Source: Selenomonadales bacterium
GTDB lineage: Bacteria > Bacillota > Negativicutes > Sporomusales > UBA7701
Assembly (NCBI GenBank): GCA_029975165.1
Contig: JARKPR010000080.1
Location: 1 to 34,184 of the forward strand
DNA length: 34,184 nucleotides
Direction of reading: 5' to 3'
Below the pieces are notes generated by a model, which did no database searches, had not been told where the DNA came from, and was given only the letters and a program-made list of their open reading frames with translations. The translations under genes and the position numbers were made by a program. Below, in pieces: positions 1-6,700 of the stretch. Position 1 is the first letter of the stretch. Each line of letters begins with the position of its first letter.

Positions 1-34
1 CTCTCCCCCTGAGATGACTGCCGAGGCCCGAAGT

Positions 35-84
35 GGCCGCAAGAGGGAGTGAGAATCAGGTGAGTCTCACTCCCTCTTGCGGCC
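35..84. repeat. Perfect 20-bp inverted repeat downstream of cassette 1
   Basis: Arms at 35-54 and 65-84 are exact reverse complements around a 10-nt loop. It lies just past the end of the small exported-protein gene at 118-345 and could form a very stable RNA hairpin. There is no U-run on either strand, so it is not a classical intrinsic terminator. A similar long hairpin with an AGAGGGAG core follows the cassette 2 effector-like gene at 5334-5373. Confidence 0.75.
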
Positions 85-117
85 AACGCTTCGTCAACAT
101 CTGGACAGTATCCAACG

Positions 118-345
118 TCAATTGATGGACTTTATGGAGCAGCAGCAACAATATGTGTAGTAAGGATACGGATCGCCGTCCACCCGCCGCATGATAAACT
201 TTTGCGGATGGCATTCGATATCGATTATTCCTTCTTTGACGTCTGGAATGATAACTGGCGAGGCGTCGTACGCTCTCGCCAGCGCACCCGTAGCGACAAG
301 CCAAACCGTGAGAAAACCTACGGCGACAATCCGTGCCAAAGTCAT
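118..345 (-). CDS. Small secreted protein, putative partner of the cassette 1 variable-tip protein
   Basis: A 75-residue protein. The start at 345 is chosen because AAGGTG lies 6 nt upstream and because it opens directly into a signal peptide: basic start, hydrophobic core VAVGFLTVWLVATGALA, likely cleavage after ALARA. An upstream GTG at 420 would place a charged stretch before the signal. The mature part is about 50 residues and ends in a Tyr-rich stretch followed by four consecutive cysteines. No family is recognised. It lies 111 nt downstream of the 332-residue protein on the same strand. Its base composition is more AT-rich than that of the terminase genes, which suggests separate acquisition. 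By position it could be an immunity or accessory protein; that is inference only. Confidence 0.55.
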   Translation of the reverse strand: MTLARIVAVGFLTVWLVATGALARAYDASPVIIPDVKEGIIDIECHPQKFIMRRVDGDPYPYYTYCCCCSIKSIN

Positions 346-456
346 TTTTTTCACCTTACTTGCCGAATAATTCCTGTAGCTATCATACATCCTCCTATGT
401 ATATTTTCAATATCTTGCACTAGTTCCTTTATTGGCGCTATAACCGGTCCAAAGCT

Positions 457-1455
457 CTATTCACCCTCAACTATCGGATTGCCGACATGAAGATGCCAGC
501 CTGTTCCTTTATGCCAGAGAACTTCTTTATAACGTTTCCGCGCCATTTCCTCGATTTTTGCTCTTTCCTCGGCTGTATAATCATCCAGATTAATATCGAC
601 TCCCAGGCCTTCCAGATGCCACAATTTTGGTGAGGCTTCCGGAAGAATTGTTGTATCCTTCATCTTAGGCTGTAAATTATTCCAATCAGGTTTTTCATCC
701 GCCCAAAGCTTAATGTCCGAGGGAGGGTCTTGGTTTGCATTCTTCCCTACCTCCATAGGCTTGACACCTGTAACCTCAAACAGCATATCCCCTTCCGCCC
801 CACCGTTTGCATAACCGCCTGCATAAGGATTAGAAATAGCTCCGTCTGCTCTTGGCCCATTGGTTCCCACATCATGACCGCTCTCGAAACTCATTGTTAT
901 ATATTCTGCCCCGCTACTGGGAAAACCCGTCCATCCCCTCCCCGTCCGGTACTCTATCGGCCTCACCTTATTCACCGAGCCGCCCTCCGTGCCCCAACCC
1001 TGCCTCCATCCCTTCGCCCGTGGGTCGATGCTCCAGATCGGCTCCTTCACCCCACCCTGCCCGGGACTGAAATCCGGCAATAGCATAGCCGGAATCCTCG
1101 ACCCGTTTCTCGGTCCAAAGTCCGGCAGTTTCCTTACCGGGGTTCTCGTCCCGTCCTTGTCGTCATCCCCGTTATCCCAGCCGCCGTTGAGGTAGTATCT
1201 CTCCCTCTCCGGTATCAGGCTGGCGTCGTACGGCCGCCCCATCTGGCGGTAGATTCGCGCCACCATCGCCGGGTCGGCCGGCTTGTACTTTACATTCAGC
1301 GGCTGCTCCTCCGGCCGCGCCTCTTCAAAGGGATTCATCCCGTCCATCTTATTCAGTTCCCACTCGATATCCTCATCGTCCATCCCCGCCAGCGTCGGGG
1401 TATACCCCCGCTCCCGCATCCTCCTGATATACTCCTCTTCCCTGCTCTCCCGCAT
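457..1455 (-). CDS. Variable-tip protein, cassette 1 (putative polymorphic effector)
   Basis: 332 residues with no signal peptide or membrane segment. Residues 1 to about 95 are acidic/basic and helical (RESREEEYIRRMRERGY, then a MVARIYRQMGRPYDASLIPE block) and almost identical to the start of the protein at 5387-6397. Residues ~95-190 are Gly/Pro/Trp-rich and only loosely related between the two. The last ~140 residues are unrelated and end in a KGTGWHLHVGNP motif with two His residues, which could be catalytic or metal-binding. The start ATG has GGAGGGG 7 nt upstream. A constant head with a swapped tail and a different downstream gene at each locus is the organisation of polymorphic toxins. 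The head matches no family I recognise. Toxin function is inferred from architecture only. Confidence 0.7.
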   Translation of the reverse strand: MRESREEEYIRRMRERGYTPTLAGMDDEDIEWELNKMDGMNPFEEARPEEQPLNVKYKPADPAMVARIYRQMGRPYDASLIPERERYYLNGGWDNGDDDKDGTRTPVRKLPDFGPRNGSRIPAMLLPDFSPGQGGVKEPIWSIDPRAKGWRQGWGTEGGSVNKVRPIEYRTGRGWTGFPSSGAEYITMSFESGHDVGTNGPRADGAISNPYAGGYANGGAEGDMLFEVTGVKPMEVGKNANQDPPSDIKLWADEKPDWNNLQPKMKDTTILPEASPKLWHLEGLGVDINLDDYTAEERAKIEEMARKRYKEVLWHKGTGWHLHVGNPIVEGE

Positions 1456-1508
1456 CGCTTTTCCCCTCCAAATCTTAATTATTCCCGGCTTCCCCGGCCG
1501 AACGAAAA

Positions 1509-1530
1509 GACCGCCCTCCCCTGGGCGGTC
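1509..1530 (-). terminator. Promoter-proximal intrinsic terminator/attenuator, cassette 1
   Basis: An 8-bp perfect stem (GACCGCCC/GGGCGGTC) with a 6-nt loop is followed on the minus strand by UUUU. It begins only about 15-20 nt downstream of the -10 element at 1545-1550 and upstream of the coding start at 1455. A transcript from that promoter would therefore terminate almost at once unless antitermination occurs. The same arrangement precedes cassette 2. Confidence 0.65.
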
Positions 1531-1544
1531 CCTCTCACAGTACT

Positions 1545-1616
1545 ATCATATCACTCTTTTTTGCCCCTTAGTCCACCAGAAGTCCACTCACAGTCCACTG
1601 CGAAAATTTTTTCGAA
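1545..1616 (-). promoter_or_regulatory. Cassette 1 promoter with three GTGGACT boxes
   Basis: On the minus strand three exact GTGGACT heptamers lie at 1592-1598, 1581-1587 and 1570-1576, spaced exactly 11 bp (one helical turn). They are preceded by an AT-rich CGAAAAAATTTTCG stretch and followed after 19 bp by the -10 hexamer TATGAT (1545-1550). The last box overlaps the -35 position, as expected for an activator that replaces a poor -35. The whole block is repeated upstream of cassette 2 with identical spacing. The regulator is unknown. Confidence 0.65.
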
Positions 1617-1712
1617 AATTTGCCTGCGTCTCACTTCCGTCATACCCCGTCAACCCGCTTGTCACAAACATCCGCCCGTCCACATCTGCTGCAAAAAAAA
1701 ACAAAAAAATTT

Positions 1713-2537
1713 TTACATCCGCCCCGCCCGCGGGATGTCCGTATCCTCCCACCGCCGCCGCGTGCCCGCGCCGCCCCCGCAAATATACCCCAACGCATCC
1801 TGCGTATGCGAATACTCATTCTTCTCCGGCTCCTCCAGGTACCGTTCCCCCACCCTCTGCCGCCGGTATCCCCCCGTAAAGCCGCCGATCAGCCACTGGC
1901 AGCGCGGGTCCAACAGCAGCATCGGCCCCCCCGTATCCGTCACCGTCGTTAGCCGCGTACGCACCGCCTCCCATCGCCGCACCGCGCTCACTGGTCCGTC
2001 CTGCACATAAATCCCGTACCGCTCACGCAAAATATCCACGCACGACGTCTCGTCGCTCTGCGCCCGCTGCCGCCCCGCCGGGTCGCCCACATCCACGAAC
2101 GAAAACCCCGCATACGCCGCGCTCTCGGCCGCAATAACCTTCCCGTGGGCCGTAATCCCGCAGTCCAGGCTCTGCACCTCCTGCAGCACCACCAGTTCCC
2201 CCTTCGGCCCGTACTGCGTAAACACCGTGCACGGCGTCAGCCCGTAATCCCAGCCGCGGACGATCGGCTTCCCGGGAAAAGGCCGCAAATTCTCCTTCGC
2301 CACATGGAACTCGTACCGAAACTCCGGGAACCACGCCTTGCCAAGCATAACCCGGAAATTGATCTCCATCTCCCGTTCCCACATCGCCTCCGACATCCCC
2401 CGTCCCTGCTCCGCCTTCCACTCCGCCGACCGCTTCGCCGGGTCGGCCGTATAATGTACCCGCACCACCGTCAGCCCCTGCCTCGTCCGCCAGCGGTTCA
2501 ACCCCTCCGGAACCTCCATATGCCGCACCTCCTTCAT
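1713..2537 (-). CDS. Terminase large subunit, C-terminal nuclease half (split gene)
   Basis: 274 residues carrying the RNase H-like nuclease part of a phage large terminase. Acidic motifs are visible as VRGWDYG, DVGDPAG and HTQDALGY, so the nuclease active-site aspartates appear intact. The conserved VHYTADPAKR linker that normally follows the ATPase domain is at its start. The ATG at 2537 lies 2 nt after the TGA of the ATPase half and has GGGGAG 8 nt upstream, inside the end of that gene. It could therefore be translated as a separate coupled polypeptide. A single-base frameshift in a formerly continuous gene is the alternative. No portal or capsid gene follows; cassette 1 does. Confidence 0.8.
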   Translation of the reverse strand: MKEVRHMEVPEGLNRWRTRQGLTVVRVHYTADPAKRSAEWKAEQGRGMSEAMWEREMEINFRVMLGKAWFPEFRYEFHVAKENLRPFPGKPIVRGWDYGLTPCTVFTQYGPKGELVVLQEVQSLDCGITAHGKVIAAESAAYAGFSFVDVGDPAGRQRAQSDETSCVDILRERYGIYVQDGPVSAVRRWEAVRTRLTTVTDTGGPMLLLDPRCQWLIGGFTGGYRRQRVGERYLEEPEKNEYSHTQDALGYICGGGAGTRRRWEDTDIPRAGRM

Positions 2538-2539
2538 AC

Positions 2540-3193
2540 TCACAGCTCCCCGTGAATCAGCCGGTCGAAAAACCCCGGCCCCGCGCTCGAATCGATCGTA
2601 ACCTTGCCGCCGCCCTGGATGGTCGGCAGCAGCGACGCGAACGTCTCCTCCGCCCACTCCCAGAACGCCACCTCCGTCAGATACACATGCGACGCCGTAT
2701 ACTGGCGCATCTGGTCCGGCCCCTGTCCCACCGCCGCTACGTACGACCCGTTCGCGAATCGCAGGTACGAATACCCCCGGCCGCTCTTGCCCGCCATCGC
2801 CTTCGTCAGCGCCGGCCACGGGAACTCCGCCGGCAGCTGCCGGTACACGAACATCAGCCGGTCCTCCCCCAGCAGGAACTCACCGTCCTCTTGCTTCTTC
2901 GACTGGATGAACACCGCCGCGTTCGGCCTAAGCAGCGCCGCCCACAGATGCAGGCACAAAAACAGCCACGTCATCAGCATCCGCCGGCTCTTCGGCACCG
3001 CCAGCAGGCTCTCCTCCTGCCACACCCGCGTCACATAACGCAAATACTCCATATCAGGCATACCCTTCACCCGCCCGCCGTCCGCCTCGTCCTTCGTCCG
3101 GCAGCACTCCGTCACGAACAGCCACGGGTCTTCCCGATACTGACGGAACGCCTCCAGCACCGCCAGCTCCCGCATCTCCTCATTCGTCAGCAT
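2540..3193 (-). CDS. Terminase large subunit, N-terminal ATPase half (split gene)
   Basis: 217 residues with the packaging ATPase domain of a phage large terminase. A degenerate Walker A lies at VPKSRRMLMTW and a Walker B-like strand with catalytic Glu at HVYLTEVAFWEW. The TIDSSAGPGFFDRL block matches the usual motif III region, where ATP hydrolysis is coupled to DNA translocation. The start ATG at 3193 overlaps the end of the small subunit gene by 14 nt, so translation is probably coupled. The frame stops where other large terminases continue into the nuclease domain. The two halves together give about 490 residues, a normal length for the family. Confidence 0.85.
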   Translation of the reverse strand: MLTNEEMRELAVLEAFRQYREDPWLFVTECCRTKDEADGGRVKGMPDMEYLRYVTRVWQEESLLAVPKSRRMLMTWLFLCLHLWAALLRPNAAVFIQSKKQEDGEFLLGEDRLMFVYRQLPAEFPWPALTKAMAGKSGRGYSYLRFANGSYVAAVGQGPDQMRQYTASHVYLTEVAFWEWAEETFASLLPTIQGGGKVTIDSSAGPGFFDRLIHGEL

Positions 3194-3659
3194 CCCCGCC
3201 GCCCCCCGTCGCCTTCCCGCCGTCCCGCTCCGCCTCCCGGCGGCGGCGCCACAGCTCCTCCACCCTCGCCGCCACCGCCCGGGGGTCCGTATAATCCACC
3301 AGCGTCCTCGCCCCCGTCGCCCCGTCGCCCTCTCCCTTTCCTTCCCCCTGCCGGCCGCGCGCCCGGTCCAGCACCTCCTGCGCCGCCCGCAGCCGCACCG
3401 AATCCGTCTCCGCGTTCTCCATCAAATGCAGCAGAATCGCCAGCGCCTTCGCCGACTCCCCCGCCAGCTTCGCCTCCACCGCCCCCTGCGCCTCCTTGAT
3501 CGCCGCCTGCACCCTCGCGCTCCGCATCATCCGGTACCCGGCGCTCTCCGGGCTTTTCACCCCCGCCGCCCGCGCCGCCTGCAGCACATTCCCCAGCCGC
3601 GCATACTCGCGCGCGAACGCCTGCTGCTGGGCCGTCAGCCGCCTGTGCTCCCCGCCCAT
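3180..3659 (-). CDS. Phage terminase small subunit
   Basis: 159 residues. The N-terminal LTAQQQAFAREYARLGN and the AARAAGVKSPESAGYRMMRSARVQAAI helix-turn-helix are typical of Terminase_2 type small subunits, which bind the packaging site and load the large subunit. The middle is helical (oligomerisation region). The tail is Gly/Arg/Glu-rich and low-complexity. It is the first gene of the minus-strand terminase cluster. No phage late regulator or other phage gene lies upstream; a DUF1232 gene diverges instead. Confidence 0.85.
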   Translation of the reverse strand: MGGEHRRLTAQQQAFAREYARLGNVLQAARAAGVKSPESAGYRMMRSARVQAAIKEAQGAVEAKLAGESAKALAILLHLMENAETDSVRLRAAQEVLDRARGRQGEGKGEGDGATGARTLVDYTDPRAVAARVEELWRRRREAERDGGKATGGGGDADE

Positions 3660-3682
3660 AACCTCACCCTCCCCCGGTCGCC

Positions 3683-3693
3683 TATGCTATAAT
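3683..3693 (+). promoter_or_regulatory. Extended -10 promoter for the DUF1232 gene
   Basis: TATGCTATAAT contains a perfect TATAAT (3688-3693) with an upstream TG, an extended -10. No good -35 is seen. The same ATGCTATAATAAA sequence occurs upstream of asparaginase (25921-25933). Read on the opposite strand the region also contains TATTAT, which could serve the terminase genes. Confidence 0.5.
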
Positions 3694-3730
3694 AAAAATG
3701 ACCTTAACCCTTCCGAAAGGAACATTTGCC

Positions 3731-4123
3731 ATGGCCGACGGCGCCCAAAACGCCCCCTCCCTCTCCCTCCGCCAAAAAGCCCGCCTCTTCAAAGGCGAGA
3801 CCCTCGCCCTCTTCTTCGCCCTCAAACACCCCGCCACCCCCTGGCACGCCAAGCTCCTCGCCGCCCTCGTCGTCGGCTACGCCCTCAGCCCCATCGACCT
3901 CATCCCCGATTTCATCCCCCTCCTCGGCTACCTCGACGACATCATCCTCCTGCCCCTCGGCATCGCCCTCGTTTTGCGGCTCATCCCGCCCCCCGTCCTC
4001 GACGACTGCCGCCTCCAGGCTGCCGTCTGGCACAGCGCCCTCCCCAAGCTGTGGCTCGCCGCCGCCGCCATCGTCCTCCTCTGGCTCGCCCTCGCCTACG
4101 CCGTCTACCGCCTCCTCGACTAG
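3731..4123 (+). CDS. DUF1232 (YkvA-like) small membrane protein
   Basis: 130 residues. The ATG at 3731 is chosen because AAAGGA sits about 10 nt upstream and the family N-terminus fits; an in-frame ATG at 3698 adds 11 atypical residues. The diagnostic DUF1232 block is [26 protein letters not shown] (shortened: [15 protein letters not shown]). A second hydrophobic segment near the C-terminus ([20 protein letters not shown]) makes it an integral membrane protein. Function in the family is not established. It is monocistronic and convergent with a small Cys-containing gene, 4 nt from its end. Confidence 0.85.
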   Translation: MADGAQNAPSLSLRQKARLFKGETLALFFALKHPATPWHAKLLAALVVGYALSPIDLIPDFIPLLGYLDDIILLPLGIALVLRLIPPPVLDDCRLQAAVWHSALPKLWLAAAAIVLLWLALAYAVYRLLD

Positions 4124-4127
4124 CCCC

Positions 4128-4331
4128 TCACCGGTACACCGCCGTCTTGTCCGCCACCCAGCGGCCCCGCGCGTCCTTATGGCAGCCGCTGCGGAACGTC
4201 CGCATCAGGCTGTCCGCGCTCGCATACTCGCCGCACCGCCCCTCCGGCCGCGCCGCACCGCCGTATTCCCAGCAATTCCCCGGCTTCCTCCGGTCATGGT
4301 TCAGACAATCCATCCGGTAACATAACTTCAT
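4128..4331 (-). CDS. Small cysteine-containing hypothetical protein
   Basis: 67 residues. The start at 4331 is supported by GGAGG 7 nt upstream. The protein has five cysteines (near residues 4, 9, 20, 33 and 49) and many Arg/Gly residues, and it ends WVADKTAVYR. No family is recognised. It lies downstream of the terminator that ends cassette 2, so it probably has its own promoter or depends on read-through. It ends 4 nt from the convergent DUF1232 gene. Confidence 0.5.
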   Translation of the reverse strand: MKLCYRMDCLNHDRRKPGNCWEYGGAARPEGRCGEYASADSLMRTFRSGCHKDARGRWVADKTAVYR

Positions 4332-4361
4332 AAAACCACCTCCTTTCACAACAAACCAAAA

Positions 4362-4379
4362 GACCGCCCCCCGGCGGTC
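4362..4379. terminator. Terminator after cassette 2
   Basis: A 7-bp GACCGCC/GGCGGTC stem with a 4-nt loop. On the minus strand it is followed by UUUU; on the plus strand by UUGUUUU. It lies 54 nt downstream of the 264-residue membrane protein gene and closes that transcription unit. The stem sequence resembles the leader terminators at 1509-1530 and 6577-6594. Confidence 0.7.
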
Positions 4380-4432
4380 TTGTTTTCTGCCATATACTTT
4401 AGAGCCGTTGAACGCTCTTAAAGATACTAATT

Positions 4433-5227
4433 CTACCAACCAGCAAACTTCCTAATTAATTCCGGCATGAGAGCCCACGCCTGCGGGAAGCGGAATACCT
4501 CCCCGGTCTTTGTCATCACCGTTGTATGGATAAGCCCTTTTTCCACCTTGGCGACATCCCCGTACGCAATGAACCACTCCCGGTTTCGGCCTTCATTCAC
4601 CCTAATCCCCGCATCATCGAGGATAACGGCTACTTTCTGCCAATACTTTAACATTTCCATGCCCGCCAAAAGCAAAACCAGCAGAAAAACGAACTGGTAA
4701 GGAACTACCTCCGCCTTTTCGTTTATGGCGCCAAGCGGCACAAGGATAAAAAACGGAATAATATGGTTATGGGTGTAATGCCTCCCCAGGAAACGGAACA
4801 ATATCTTTCGGTCTTCGTCTTCCCTACCCGCCGCTATCGATAGCGTCCCGTCGCCTATGACCAGATTATCCTTTCCATCGGCTAAAACAAGTAAATCCTC
4901 ACCGGATAGCGCGACTTCCATTGTCTCTTCCATGGTGTCTTTTTGCGTGTAAATATATGTTATGAAGGCCTTCGCTTTGAGAGTGAAAAATAATGACGTA
5001 TCGGCCACTATTTCGTCGATTTCTTCAAGATGTACTTCCTGCCCGGTGGCGGGCTTTTTAATACTTGTTGCACCTAATTCCCCTCGAATCCTATACAATG
5101 AAAACCATTCATATCCAAAATAGCTGACGTAAAATAAGCAAAAGCGGAGATTATAACTGTCATATCCGAAAAATAGTCGATCTAAGCTGAAAGCTATACA
5201 CAACACAATAAGCGGACGGTACTTCAC
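4433..5227 (-). CDS. Membrane protein, putative partner of cassette 2 variable-tip protein
   Basis: 264 residues. Hydrophobic segments lie at the N-terminus (about residues 5-18 and 28-45) and as a pair near residues 150-190 (PFFILVPLGAI, FVFLLVLLLAG). The C-terminal ~60 residues (VAVILDDAGIRVN, GDVAKVEKGLIHTTVMTKTGEVFRFP) resemble the beta-rich cytoplasmic domains of small PH-like bacterial membrane proteins. No specific family is assigned. The DNA is clearly more AT-rich than the constant head of cassette 2. It lies about 160 nt downstream of the effector-like gene on the same strand. Being membrane-bound, it could protect against an effector acting at the membrane; that is inference. Confidence 0.6.
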   Translation of the reverse strand: MKYRPLIVLCIAFSLDRLFFGYDSYNLRFCLFYVSYFGYEWFSLYRIRGELGATSIKKPATGQEVHLEEIDEIVADTSLFFTLKAKAFITYIYTQKDTMEETMEVALSGEDLLVLADGKDNLVIGDGTLSIAAGREDEDRKILFRFLGRHYTHNHIIPFFILVPLGAINEKAEVVPYQFVFLLVLLLAGMEMLKYWQKVAVILDDAGIRVNEGRNREWFIAYGDVAKVEKGLIHTTVMTKTGEVFRFPQAWALMPELIRKFAGW

Positions 5228-5333
5228 AATATCCCCCCCCCTTCCCTAAAACCATCTTAGGAGCTTTTTTTTGTCACTTCAAAATTCGACGATAACCGCT
5301 CACTTCCTTTTATTACCTCAAATGTAAATCGAG

Positions 5334-5373
5334 AACAAAGAGAGGGAGCCGAAATACTCTCCCTCTCTTTGTT
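5334..5373. repeat. Perfect 15-bp inverted repeat inside cassette 2
   Basis: Arms 5334-5348 and 5359-5373 match exactly around a 10-nt loop. It lies between the effector-like gene (stop at 5387) and the membrane protein gene (start 5227). It could be an intercistronic stabiliser or partial terminator; no U-run follows. Its AGAGGGAG core is shared with the hairpin at 35-84. Confidence 0.7.
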
Positions 5374-5386
5374 GGAATCTTGTTTT

Positions 5387-6397
5387 TTATCCGGGAGGAG
5401 CTGTGTTTCCAGGAAAAAGCTCTCCTTCAGGTTTTGGATGGTCACTTTCCAATACCTTTTTCTTCACCCAATCTTTGAGCGGTCCCAACGCAAAACTGCC
5501 GCCAGCAGCCGCCAAAGGAAATTCGGGTGTGATTAGCGTTACTCCTGTAGTGGCAAACCCAATCCAGCCTACTGCCTCCCCGGCTTTGTCGGCAGCTATT
5601 TTGTGATCTTTGTATTTTTCATAGGCTGCGTCGTAGACCTCTTGCCAGTACTTGTTTAGGCCATATGCCTCCTTCAGAACGTTAATTCCGGTAACTGCAC
5701 GGGAAGCGTTGGCGATTCTTTCTTTCTCTCGTCGCTCGGTTCTACTGCCCGTGACCTTCCAAGAGTTAGGGTTTTGTGCGTTCTGTGGTGAAGCCGCTCC
5801 ACCCCCTTCCTCTACACCGCCGGCCAGTTCTCGGAACCCAGTCGCCTCGGAATATTTACCAGGCCAGTATCCTTTTGCATTGGCCGCTAATCCCCCACCG
5901 AAAACATTCGGACCGAACTGCCCAGGCTGGTACTCCGTTCGGGGCCGTGGCCTCTCCGGCGGTCTGCCCTCAGGGCCCCAGTCCAGCTTCCACACGTTCT
6001 TCCACGGGTCGAACGGCTCCACCGGCAGATGCTCTCTAACCTGAGGCAAGGGCGACCTCCCTTGCGGCCAACGCTCCACCGGCGTATCCCTGCCGTCTTC
6101 TTCCTCCCCGTTGTCCCAGCCGTTGAGGTAGTACCTCTCCCTCTCTGGTATCAGGCTGGCGTCATACGGCCGCCCCATCTGGCGGTAGATGCGCGCCACC
6201 ATGGCGGGGTCGGCCGGCCGGTACGTCGGATTCAGCGGCTGCTCTGCCGGCCGCGTCTCCTCCAAAGGGTTCTTTCCGTCCATCTTGTCCAGTTCCCATT
6301 CGATATCGTCGTCGTCCATCCCCGCCAGCGTCGGCACATACCCCCGTTCCCTCATCCTCCTGATATACTCCTCTTCCCTGCTCTCTCTCCTCGCCAT
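5387..6397 (-). CDS. Variable-tip protein, cassette 2 (putative polymorphic effector)
   Basis: 336 residues. The head is the same as in the 457-1455 protein (RESREEEYIRRMRERGY, PADPAMVARIYRQMGRPY, IPERERYYLNG) and differs by a few substitutions in ~95 residues. A Pro/Gly/Trp-rich middle follows (PFDPWKNVWKLDWGPEG, then RTEYQPGQFGPN), aligning loosely with cassette 1. The last ~130 residues are unrelated to cassette 1. They are helical and contain a hydrophobic glycine-rich stretch (AVGWIGFATTGVTLITPEFPLAAAGGSFALG, here only partly a membrane segment) before a basic DWVKKKVLE. That could mean a membrane-interacting tip. The ATG has GGGAG about 9 nt upstream. It is followed by a membrane protein gene. 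Toxin function is inferred from architecture. Confidence 0.7.
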   Translation of the reverse strand: MARRESREEEYIRRMRERGYVPTLAGMDDDDIEWELDKMDGKNPLEETRPAEQPLNPTYRPADPAMVARIYRQMGRPYDASLIPERERYYLNGWDNGEEEDGRDTPVERWPQGRSPLPQVREHLPVEPFDPWKNVWKLDWGPEGRPPERPRPRTEYQPGQFGPNVFGGGLAANAKGYWPGKYSEATGFRELAGGVEEGGGAASPQNAQNPNSWKVTGSRTERREKERIANASRAVTGINVLKEAYGLNKYWQEVYDAAYEKYKDHKIAADKAGEAVGWIGFATTGVTLITPEFPLAAAGGSFALGPLKDWVKKKVLESDHPKPEGELFPGNTAPPG

Positions 6398-6435
6398 CCT
6401 CGCTTACTCCCTTCGTTTTTTTATCTATAAATAAA

Positions 6436-6467
6436 GACGGCCTGTACCTTGTAAGGTACGAGCCGTC
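6436..6467 (-). terminator. Second leader hairpin of cassette 2
   Basis: An outer 6-bp GACGGC/GCCGTC stem and an inner 7-bp GTACCTT/AAGGTAC stem form one long hairpin. U-rich sequence follows on both strands (UUUAUUU on minus, AUAUUUUU on plus). It lies 39 nt before the cassette 2 coding start, so on the minus strand it would be a second barrier between promoter and gene. Confidence 0.5.
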
Positions 6468-6576
6468 ATATTTTTCTCATCTATATAGGCCTACTATCGG
6501 TACCGTATAACCTCCCGCTTTCCCCGAGCACTTCTTCTGCCGCCATAAAGCCACCCCGCCGCCCCCAAAACAAAAA

Positions 6577-6594
6577 GACCGCCTGCCGGCAGTC
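6577..6594 (-). terminator. Promoter-proximal intrinsic terminator/attenuator, cassette 2
   Basis: The minus-strand RNA gives GACUGCC-GGCA-GGCGGUC followed by UUUUU. One U-G wobble pairs only in the minus-strand RNA; in plus-strand RNA the same position is a C-A mismatch. That supports minus-strand function. The hairpin starts about 13 nt from the -10 element, matching cassette 1. Confidence 0.7.
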
Positions 6595-6606
6595 TTCCAC
6601 ACTCCT

Positions 6607-6678
6607 ATAATATCACACTTTTTTGCCGGTTAGTCCACCAGAAGTCCACTCAGAGTCCACTGCGAAAATTTTTTCGCA
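6607..6678 (-). promoter_or_regulatory. Cassette 2 promoter with three GTGGACT boxes
   Basis: GTGGACT heptamers lie at 6654-6660, 6643-6649 and 6632-6638 (11-bp period), followed 19 bp later by TATTAT at 6607-6612. This is identical geometry to 1545-1616. The flanking CGAAAAAATTTTCG stretch and the CAAAAAAG(A/T)GTGA spacer are also conserved. Sequence further away on both sides is not, so the block is a conserved regulatory unit rather than the edge of a long duplication. Confidence 0.65.
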
Positions 6679-6700
6679 ATTTTTTTTACCTTCGCATCTC

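Noticed and set aside
56-304. An open frame on the minus strand ending in KRWPQEGVRLT, which resembles the ERWPQG part of the cassette 2 protein
   Set aside because: The match is only about a dozen bases at the hairpin, the rest is low-quality sequence and it overlaps the signal-peptide gene. Probably chance or a tiny remnant.
1561-1616. GTGGACT repeats read as plasmid-type iterons or CRISPR repeats
   Set aside because: Units are 7 bp with 11-bp period, too short for iterons or CRISPR. Their fixed distance to a -10 element fits a promoter better.
3726-4325. Long plus-strand Ser/Pro-rich frames overlapping the DUF1232 gene
   Set aside because: Low-complexity shadows of GC-rich coding DNA; no family resemblance.
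5257-5445. A 62-residue minus-strand frame overlapping the end of the cassette 2 gene
   Set aside because: It crosses the hairpin 5334-5373 and overlaps a better supported coding end. No ribosome site seen.
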